Shown: positions 51,623 to 57,915 of the stretch, in pieces
Position numbering within the stretch: the first letter of the stretch is position 1
Layout of the letters: each line of letters opens with the position of its first letter
DNA from: Hyphomicrobiales bacterium
Lineage (GTDB): Bacteria; Pseudomonadota; Alphaproteobacteria; Rhizobiales; Rhizobiaceae
Length of the DNA: 57,915 nt
Reading direction: 5' to 3'
Assembly: GCA_017305835.1 (NCBI GenBank)
Contig: JAFKJY010000064.1
Coordinates: forward strand, 1 to 57,915
The notes under the pieces: generated by a model
What the model saw: the letters and a program-made list of their open reading frames with translations, nothing else
What the model was told of the DNA's origin: nothing
The model's database searches: none
Translations under genes and position numbers: made by a program

Positions 51623-52957
51623 TTAGCGGATTTCGGCATCCTGTCCAGCAAGCGGCAGCGGCCCGGCGGGCAGCGCGAACGTCTCGCGCGGCCATTCGAC
51701 CGTGACCTGCGCGCCCTTGCCCGGCTCGCTGGCGTTGGAGAAGGCGATGGTGGCGCCCGAGCGCTCCAGCAGCGTCTTGGCGATGAACAGGCCCAGCCCC
51801 AGCCCGCCGCCGGCCTCGGCGCCGCCGCGCCGCGTCATGTAGGGCTCGCCGATGCGGTCGAGGATCTCGGCCGGATAGCCCGGCCCGTCGTCGGTGACCG
51901 CGATGCGCACCCGCGCCGCGTCCCAGCTCCATTCGACCGTCACCGCCTCGCGGGCGAAGTCGACGGCGTTCTCGACGAGGTTGCCGAGCCCGTAGAGCAC
52001 GCCCGGGTTGCGCCGCGCGACCGGCTCGGCGCCCTCGCGCCGGCCCGGCTCCAGCCGGATGTCGATGCCGAACTCGCGGTGCGGCGCCGCCACCTCCTCG
52101 ATCAGCGAGGTGAAGGGCAGCCGCGCCATGTGCGCCTCGCCCTCCGACGACAGGTTGGTCAGCCGCTTGAGGATGCCGCGGCATCGCTCGGTCTGCGACT
52201 TCAGCAGCGCCACGTCGTCGCGCAGGCGCGGGTCGTTGCCCAGCGCGCGCTCCATTTCCTTGACCACCAGCGCGATCGTGGCGAGCGGCGTGCCGAGCTC
52301 GTGCGCGGCCGCCGCCGCCAGCCCGTCCAGCGCCGACAGGTGCTGCTCCCGCTGCAGCACCAGCTCCGTCGCCGACAGCGCGTTGGCGAGCAGCCGCGCC
52401 TCCTCCGCCACGCGGTAGGCATAGACGCCGGTGAACAGGATCGACGAGATCAGCGCCATCCACATGCCGGCGACGTAGATGAAGGGCATGGCGATCTGCG
52501 TGCCGGGAAACCACGGCAGCGGCAGGTGGAAGATGGCGAGCAGCGTCGCCGCCGCGATCACCAGCACGCCCAGAAGCGCCGTCAGCCGCATCGGCAGCGA
52601 AGTGGCCGAGATCACCACCGGGACCGTCATCAGTAGCGAGAACGGGTTGGTCAGCCCGCCGGTGACGTAGAGCAGGCCGGCGAGCTGCGCCGCGTCGAAG
52701 GTGAGCAGCACGAGCGCCGCATGCGGCTCGAGCAGGTGCGTGGCCGGGTAGCGGAAGGTGAGGAAGAGGTTGAGCCAGGCCGAGCAGGCGATCAGCGCGA
52801 AGCACAGCGCGACCGGCAGCGGGAAGGAGAGCCAGAACGCCACCACCAGCACGGCCGCGCTCTGGCCGGCCAGCGCCAGCCAGCGCAGGCGGATCAGCGT
52901 GTTGAGCCTCAGCCGGTGGAACTCGGCGGGCTGCGGGGCGAGGACGTCGTGGGCCAT
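51623..52957 (-). CDS. actS: Redox sensor histidine kinase ActS/RegB
   Basis: A 444-residue kinase with about six membrane helices (residues 25-185). The quinone-binding heptad GGLTNPF is at 100-106, the phosphorylated histidine is H219 in AAHELGTPL, and a cysteine lies exactly 40 residues later (C259, TERCRGI), matching the redox cysteine of RegB. N, G1 and G2 boxes follow (NLVENAVDFA, DDGPGYP, GGGLGLGLFIA). The start at 52957 follows the RegB N-terminal pattern HRLRLNTLIRLRWLA. Confidence 0.95.
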   Translation of the reverse strand: MAHDVLAPQPAEFHRLRLNTLIRLRWLALAGQSAAVLVVAFWLSFPLPVALCFALIACSAWLNLFLTFRYPATHLLEPHAALVLLTFDAAQLAGLLYVTGGLTNPFSLLMTVPVVISATSLPMRLTALLGVLVIAAATLLAIFHLPLPWFPGTQIAMPFIYVAGMWMALISSILFTGVYAYRVAEEARLLANALSATELVLQREQHLSALDGLAAAAAHELGTPLATIALVVKEMERALGNDPRLRDDVALLKSQTERCRGILKRLTNLSSEGEAHMARLPFTSLIEEVAAPHREFGIDIRLEPGRREGAEPVARRNPGVLYGLGNLVENAVDFAREAVTVEWSWDAARVRIAVTDDGPGYPAEILDRIGEPYMTRRGGAEAGGGLGLGLFIAKTLLERSGATIAFSNASEPGKGAQVTVEWPRETFALPAGPLPLAGQDAEIR

Positions 52958-52997
52958 GGCCAGCCTTATGCGACGCGACGGCCGCCGCGCCAAGGTG

Positions 52998-55448
52998 CTA
53001 TTTCCGTGGCTTGGCGCGGCTGGTCGCCTGCGCTTCCAGCGGGTTCTCCGGCCAGACATGCTTGGGATAGCGGCCGCGCATGTCGGCCCTGACGTCGGCC
53101 CACGAGCCGCGCCAGAAGCCGGGCAGGTCACGCGTCGTCTGGATCGGCCGGTGCGCGGGCGACAGCAGCTCCAGCGTCAGCGGCACCGTGCCGCCGGCGA
53201 TCGACGGGTGCTCGGAGAGCCCGAACAGCTCCTGCACGCGGATCGACAGCACCGGCTGCTCGCCTTCGTAGTCGATCGGCACGCGGCTGCCCGACGGCGC
53301 GTCGAAATGGGTCGGCGCCAGCGCGTCGATCCTGCGATGCAGATCGTAGGGCACGAGCGACATCAGCCCGTCGGTCAGCGCCTGCGCGGGGATGCGGTCG
53401 AGCGCCGGCTCGCCGGGCAGGAAGGGTGCCAGCCAGTCCTCCAGCCGCTCGGTGAGCGTCGCGTCGGAGACGTCCGGCCACGGTGCGCCGAGGCCCTGCC
53501 GGAGCCAGCCGAGCCGGTGGCGCAGCGCGGCAGCACCCTTTCCCCACGGCAGCAGCGACAGGCCGTTGGCGCGGATCGCCTCGATCACCGCGCGGTTCGC
53601 GGCCTCGCCCTTCGGCGCCGGCAGCATGCGCTCGGCAAGCACGATCGCGCCCAGCCGCTCGGTCTCGCGCACGCGCACGGCGCGCTTCCCGGCGTCGAAG
53701 GCCGTCTCGGTCTTCCGCTCGATGCGGCCGGCGAGCGCGGCGCGGATGTCGTCCTCGGCGAGCGCGGCGGCGGATGCGATGCGGGCGGCCTGCGCCTTGC
53801 CCTGGAGGTCGGCGACGACGAGGAACGGCTCGCGCGCCAGCGCCTCTGTCTCCTCCAGCACCGCCCCGCGCCCGTTGGCGAGCACATAGCGCCCGTGCCC
53901 GCCGCGCTGCTTCGCGACGCGGTCGGGATAGGCGTGCAGCAGGAGGGCGCCGGCACCGATGCCTTTACCCGCAATGGGCAAGGTGGAAGCCGCCAGCCTC
54001 TGCGCCAGCCCCCGTGCCGCCTCCGCCCGCGCGGAGCGGTCCGTGGCGAACCGGGCCAGCCGCTGGTCGAGGTCGGGGCCGGTGCCCCCAAGCCCACGCT
54101 CGGTGAGCAGCACGGCGAGCCGCGCCGCCTCGTCCGTCGCGCCGTGTCTCGCGGCTTCCGCCACCATGTGCGCCAGCCGCACCGGCAAGGCGAGCCTGCG
54201 CATCGCGGCGCCCGCTTCCGTCAGCCGCCCGGCCGCGTCGACGGCGCCCAGCTCCCGCAGCAGCGCCTTTGCCTCTGCGAGCGCCGGGGCCGGCGGCGGG
54301 TCGAGGAAGGAGAGCGCGGCCGGGTCGGCGACGCCGAAGGCGGCGCAGTCGAGCACGAGGCCGGAAAGGTCGGCTTCGAGGATCTCGGGCGGCGAGAAGG
54401 CCGGCAGCGCCGCGGTCTGCTCCGCCCGCCACAGGCGGATCGCGACGCCCGGCTCCGTGCGGCCGGCGCGGCCGGCGCGCTGCTCGGCGGAGGCGCGGGA
54501 AACCCGCATCGTCTCCAGCCGCGTCAGCCCGGTCGCCGGCTCGTATTTCGGCAGTCGCGACAGGCCGGAATCGACAACCACCCGCACGCCGTCGATGGTG
54601 ATCGAGGTCTCGGCGATGGCGGTCGCCAGCACCACCTTGCGCCGGCCGGCCGGCGCCGGGCGGATCGCGGCGTCCTGCGCGCGGCCGTCGAGATTGCCGT
54701 AGAGCGGCACGATGTCGGTGTCGCCGGGCACGCGGCCTTCGAGCAGCGCCGCCGTCCGCTCGATCTCGCGCTGGCCGGGCAGGAAGGCGAGCACGCTGCC
54801 GGTCTCGCGTGCCAGCGCCTCGCGGACCGCCGCGGCAACCGCCTCCTCGATGCGCTGGTCGGCGGGCCGCTCGCGATTGACGATCTCGACGGGGAAGCTG
54901 CGGCCGCGGCTCTCGACCACCGGCGCGTCGCCCAGAAGTGCCGCCACCCGCGCGCCGTCGAGCGTGGCCGACATGACGAGCAGGCGCAGGTCGGGCCTGA
55001 GCGCGCCCTGCACGTCGAGCGCCAGCGCCAGCCCGAAATCGCCGTCCAGCGAACGCTCGTGGAACTCGTCGAAGACCACCGCCGCGATGCCCTTAAGCTC
55101 GGGGTCGTCGAGGATCATGCGGGCGAGCACGCCCTCGGTGACGACGAGGATGCGCGTCCTGGCAGACGTGCGGCTGTCCATGCGCATGGCGTAGCCGACC
55201 GTGCCGCCCGGCTCCTCGCCGAGCAGCGCCGCCATGCGCCGGGCGGCGGCACGCGCCGCGAGCCGGCGTGGCTCCAAGAGCAGGATCGTGCCGTCGCCGC
55301 GCCAGCCGGCTTGAAGCAGGGCGAGCGGCACCAGCGTCGTCTTGCCGGCGCCCGGCGGCGCGACCAGCACCGCCTTGCCCGCGCCGTCCAGCGCGGCGGC
55401 GAGCTCGCCGAGCACGGCGGTGACGGGGAGCTCGGGCAGGGCGGCCAT
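52998..55448 (-). CDS. hrpB: ATP-dependent helicase HrpB
   Basis: An 816-residue DEAH-family helicase. Motif I is APPGAGKTT, motif II DEFH in VVFDEFHERSLD, and motif III MSATLDG, with motif VI QRAGRAGRTEPG. The C-terminal HrpB domain (about 480-816) ends YPKHVWPENPLEAQAT. It is an RNA helicase-type protein of uncertain role. It overlaps nothing and starts one base after the ABC ATPase stop. Confidence 0.93.
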   Translation of the reverse strand: MAALPELPVTAVLGELAAALDGAGKAVLVAPPGAGKTTLVPLALLQAGWRGDGTILLLEPRRLAARAAARRMAALLGEEPGGTVGYAMRMDSRTSARTRILVVTEGVLARMILDDPELKGIAAVVFDEFHERSLDGDFGLALALDVQGALRPDLRLLVMSATLDGARVAALLGDAPVVESRGRSFPVEIVNRERPADQRIEEAVAAAVREALARETGSVLAFLPGQREIERTAALLEGRVPGDTDIVPLYGNLDGRAQDAAIRPAPAGRRKVVLATAIAETSITIDGVRVVVDSGLSRLPKYEPATGLTRLETMRVSRASAEQRAGRAGRTEPGVAIRLWRAEQTAALPAFSPPEILEADLSGLVLDCAAFGVADPAALSFLDPPPAPALAEAKALLRELGAVDAAGRLTEAGAAMRRLALPVRLAHMVAEAARHGATDEAARLAVLLTERGLGGTGPDLDQRLARFATDRSARAEAARGLAQRLAASTLPIAGKGIGAGALLLHAYPDRVAKQRGGHGRYVLANGRGAVLEETEALAREPFLVVADLQGKAQAARIASAAALAEDDIRAALAGRIERKTETAFDAGKRAVRVRETERLGAIVLAERMLPAPKGEAANRAVIEAIRANGLSLLPWGKGAAALRHRLGWLRQGLGAPWPDVSDATLTERLEDWLAPFLPGEPALDRIPAQALTDGLMSLVPYDLHRRIDALAPTHFDAPSGSRVPIDYEGEQPVLSIRVQELFGLSEHPSIAGGTVPLTLELLSPAHRPIQTTRDLPGFWRGSWADVRADMRGRYPKHVWPENPLEAQATSRAKPRK

Positions 55449-55449
55449 C

Positions 55450-56130
55450 TCAGCCCTCGCCGATCGTCACGATGGTGCCGTGGGCGGCCTCGGCGTCGGC
55501 GGCGTCGTGGGTGACGAGCAGCACCGGCAGGCCGCGTTCGCGGGCGCTGGAGAACACCAGCTCGCGCATCTGCGCCCTGAGCGGCGCGTCCAGCCGCGAG
55601 AAGGGTTCGTCGAGCAGCAGCGCGCGCGGCCGCGACAACAGCACCCGCGCCAGCGCCACCCGCGCCTTCTGGCCGCCCGACAGCGTGTCGGGGTCGCGCG
55701 CCCCGAGACCGTCGAGCCCGACGCCGGCGAGTGCTGCTTCGACCAGCGCGGTCCGCGCCGCCCGGCCGCGCACGTCCTGCGGAACCGCGAAGGCGAGGTT
55801 GCCGGCGACCGTCATGTGAGGAAACAGCAGCGGGTCCTGGAACAGGATGCCGACATGCCGCGTCTCGGCCGGCGCGTCGGTGATGTCCTGCCCGTCGATG
55901 AATATTCTGCCCTGTGCGGAAAAAGCCGGGTCGAGGAAGCCGCCGACGAAGGCGAGCAGCGTCGACTTGCCGGAGCCGGACGGGCCCATCACCGTCAGCA
56001 CCTCGCCGCCGGCGACATGGCCGTCGAGGGCCACCAGCGGCCGCCCGCCGAGGCCGATCGCGACGCGGTCGAGGCTGAGCCCGCGCCCGTCGCGCGCCGC
56101 GTCTGAGGCTGCCTCGGCTCCGTCCTGCAT
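55450..56130 (-). CDS. ABC transporter ATPase, ThiQ/YnjD-like
   Basis: A 226-residue ATPase. It has Walker A GPSGSGKSTLL, signature LSGGQKARVALARVL, Walker B LLLDEPFSRLDAPLR and switch LVTHDAADAE. The compact size and no C-terminal extension resemble ThiQ and YnjD. It is six bases after the permease gene and should power it. The substrate is unknown; thiamine is one possibility from the family resemblance. Confidence 0.85.
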   Translation of the reverse strand: MQDGAEAASDAARDGRGLSLDRVAIGLGGRPLVALDGHVAGGEVLTVMGPSGSGKSTLLAFVGGFLDPAFSAQGRIFIDGQDITDAPAETRHVGILFQDPLLFPHMTVAGNLAFAVPQDVRGRAARTALVEAALAGVGLDGLGARDPDTLSGGQKARVALARVLLSRPRALLLDEPFSRLDAPLRAQMRELVFSSARERGLPVLLVTHDAADAEAAHGTIVTIGEG

Positions 56131-56136
56131 GCCGTC

Positions 56137-57810
56137 CTATGCCCGCATCGCCCGAAAGCGGCGCAATAGCAGCGCCGGGACTGCCGTTGCAACGGCGAAG
56201 CCGAGGAAGGGCAGCACCGCCTGCAGGAAGGCGTAGACGCCGATGACGCGGCGATTGCCCCCGGAAGCGAGCGCCACCGCCTCGGTGGTGATGGTCGGCA
56301 GCCGGCCGGCGCCGACGAGCAGCGTCGGCAGGTACTGCCCGATCGACACCGCGAAGCCGACCGCGGCGGCGACAAGCACCGCGCGCATCAGCATCGGCAG
56401 CTTGATGCGCATGAGCGTCGAGGCCCGGCCGTGCCCGAGCCCGTGCGCCACGGCCTCGTAGCGGCGGTCGAAGGCGCGCCATGGGTCGGAGAGCGACAGC
56501 AGCACGTAGGGCATGACGAAGACGAGATGCGTCAGCGCCAGCGCCGGCAGGCCCGGCGCCGCGCCGGTCAGGCCGAACAGGAGCTGGAGCCCGAACAGGA
56601 AGGCCACCTGCGGCACGATCAGCGGCAGGTAGACCAGCGCCAGCGCGATCCGCCGCCGGCCGGCGCGGTCCTCCTCGGCGAGGCATAGCAGCGCCAGCGC
56701 GGTCGCCGCGAGCGTCGCGGCGGTGGCGACCGCCAGCGTCGTGCCGAGCGGCGCGGCGATGCGCGGCAGCGCCGCCTCCCAGCTCCGCAGCGTGAAGGCC
56801 GCTGGCAGCGCGTCGGGAAACTGCCACAGCCCGACCACCGACCACAGCGCCAGCGTCGCCAAGCCGGCAAGCACGACAATGGCGGAAGCGGTCATGGCGG
56901 CGAGCGCGCCGAGCGCCGCCGGCCGGTCGCGCCGCAGCCTCAGGCCCCCGGCGGCCGCGCGGTCGCGCAGCCAAGCGCCGGCATGCTCCAGCCCGATCCA
57001 CAGCGCCAGCGCGGCGGCCGTCACGCCGAGCTGGAGCACCGCGCCCGCGCAGGCGAGGAAGCGCATGGTCAGCTCCGGGTCGTTCATCCAGCCGACCAGC
57101 CGCACGGCGAGCGTGGCCGGCCGCGTCGGGCCGAGGATGATCGCGACGTCGACGACGGAGGACGAAAACGCGATCACGGCGAAGACGGCGAGCCGGATCT
57201 GCCGGTAGATCGCCGGCCAGGTGCCGAACAGGAAGCCGGCCATGCGGCCGTAGCCGAGCGAGGCGGCGAGCCTGCGCCGGCGGAAAGGGTCGGCCTGCGG
57301 CAGCGCGGCGAGCGAAATCAGCAGCAGGAACGGGATCTCCTTCACCACCAGCCCGGCCATCATGGCGAGCCCGGCCGGGTCGTTGACGATCAGCACGTCC
57401 GGCGGCCGCTCCCAGCCGGTCAGCCAGGGCGAGATGAGCCGGGCGGCGATCCCCGACGGCGCGATCAGGAAGGCCAGCCCGAAGGCGGCGGCCGCATGCG
57501 GCACCGACAGCAGCGGCGATATGAGATGCTGCAGCCGGGAAAAGGCCGGCGTGCCCGCCCAGCCGGCGAGGAACAGCATGACGATGGCGAGCGCCGCGGC
57601 CGCCGTCGCCACGCCTGCCGTCAGCGACAGCAGCGCCGAATGCCAGATGCCGGGCTGGGCGAGGAGCTGGCGGAAGGGGTCGAGCGTCAGCGCCTCGCCG
57701 CCCAGCGCCGGCAGGTAGCCGAAGGCCGGCAGCAGCGTGCCGGCCAGCCCCGCCAGCACCGGCCCTGCGAGGACCGCGAGCGTCAGCGGCGGGCCGAGGC
57801 GGGAGAGCAT
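56137..57810 (-). CDS. Fused ABC transporter permease, YnjC/ThiP-like
   Basis: A 557-residue inner-membrane protein with about 12 helices in two BPD-type permease halves. The first half has the loop ASLGYGRMAGFLFGTWPAIYRQI, and the second AVAHGLGHGRASTLMRIKLPML. This double layout matches ThiP and YnjC. The ATG at 57810 was chosen by its position before the first helix. The binding protein gene should lie upstream, beyond the window. Confidence 0.85.
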   Translation of the reverse strand: MLSRLGPPLTLAVLAGPVLAGLAGTLLPAFGYLPALGGEALTLDPFRQLLAQPGIWHSALLSLTAGVATAAAALAIVMLFLAGWAGTPAFSRLQHLISPLLSVPHAAAAFGLAFLIAPSGIAARLISPWLTGWERPPDVLIVNDPAGLAMMAGLVVKEIPFLLLISLAALPQADPFRRRRLAASLGYGRMAGFLFGTWPAIYRQIRLAVFAVIAFSSSVVDVAIILGPTRPATLAVRLVGWMNDPELTMRFLACAGAVLQLGVTAAALALWIGLEHAGAWLRDRAAAGGLRLRRDRPAALGALAAMTASAIVVLAGLATLALWSVVGLWQFPDALPAAFTLRSWEAALPRIAAPLGTTLAVATAATLAATALALLCLAEEDRAGRRRIALALVYLPLIVPQVAFLFGLQLLFGLTGAAPGLPALALTHLVFVMPYVLLSLSDPWRAFDRRYEAVAHGLGHGRASTLMRIKLPMLMRAVLVAAAVGFAVSIGQYLPTLLVGAGRLPTITTEAVALASGGNRRVIGVYAFLQAVLPFLGFAVATAVPALLLRRFRAMRA

Positions 57811-57847
57811 AGCTTGTTGCGGCCGGGACGCGCTTGCGCCCTACGTT

Positions 57848-57900
57848 GCCCCCCTCTGTCCTGCCGGACATCTCCTCCTCAAGGGGGGAGATTGGCTGTC
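57848..57900. repeat. Rhizobial intergenic repeat with hairpin
   Basis: The stretch holds CCCCCTCTGTCCTGCCGGAC and the hairpin arms ATCTCC (57870-57875) and GGAGAT (57887-57892). I recognise it as close to a repeat widely scattered in Mesorhizobium-type genomes. The last 15 bases of the window show nothing further. Confidence 0.5.
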
Positions 57901-57915
57901 GTCCGCCTTTTCGCC

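Overview
The window is GC-rich, gene-dense chromosomal DNA from an alphaproteobacterium. Several features point to Hyphomicrobiales (Rhizobiales), probably Phyllobacteriaceae (Mesorhizobium-like). These are an aglFGAK sugar operon, an OlsB ornithine-lipid acyltransferase, an ActSR/RegBA redox pair, MmcB, a cysteine-free Fur/Mur protein, an mutS/glnD/murJ/trpS/nfuA block, and GC-rich hairpin repeats of the kind scattered through rhizobial intergenic DNA. The genus is an inference; no rRNA, tRNA or CRISPR array was seen.

Layout. (1) 1-5171: the 3' part of an alpha-glucoside uptake operon (aglF, aglG, alpha-glucosidase, ATPase); the binding protein should lie before the window. (2) 5196-7723: a LuxR-type regulator divergent from an outer-membrane porin, with a 20-bp perfect palindrome between them. 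(3) 7849-10729: pncB and a divergent polytopic membrane protein of unknown function. (4) 10872-16139: a branched-chain-amino-acid-type ABC transporter whose binding-protein and permease genes are separated by a RelE/ParE-type toxin-antitoxin pair that keeps overlapping stop/start codons with livH. A Fur/Mur regulator follows.

(5) 16806-29879: the main accessory system, an ectoine/hydroxyectoine import and degradation cluster. A ten-gene minus-strand run carries ehuB-C-D-A, eutB, eutC, an Lrp/AsnC regulator, an aldehyde dehydrogenase, an M24-fold hydrolase and a class III aminotransferase. Divergently on the plus strand come the ectoine hydrolase (doeA/eutD), an ArgE-type M20 deacetylase and a GntR regulator. 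The usual AstE/AspA-type deacetylase (DoeB/EutE) and EutA are not in the window. The ArgE-like enzyme sits where DoeB would be expected and there is a second DoeA-like paralogue, so this looks like a variant pathway. Two mirror-image TTGTGYACATC sites flank the divergent promoter.

(6) 30022-36197: PCuAC copper chaperone, solitary olsB, a YjbR-family protein, a metallo-beta-lactamase-fold gene with an apparent frameshift in its signal peptide, NADP malic enzyme and an EamA transporter. (7) 36208-49384: mutS, a CHASE-like/PAS/GGDEF/EAL protein, glnD, murJ, a VapBC pair in opposite orientation, trpS, a universal stress protein and nfuA. (8) 49485-57810: L,D-transpeptidase, mmcB, the ActR/ActS redox system, hrpB and a YnjCD-like ABC transporter whose binding protein is outside the window.

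Start codons were chosen from Shine-Dalgarno spacing, signal-peptide position and overlap with neighbours. Long open frames opposite real genes are common because of the GC content and are not annotated.
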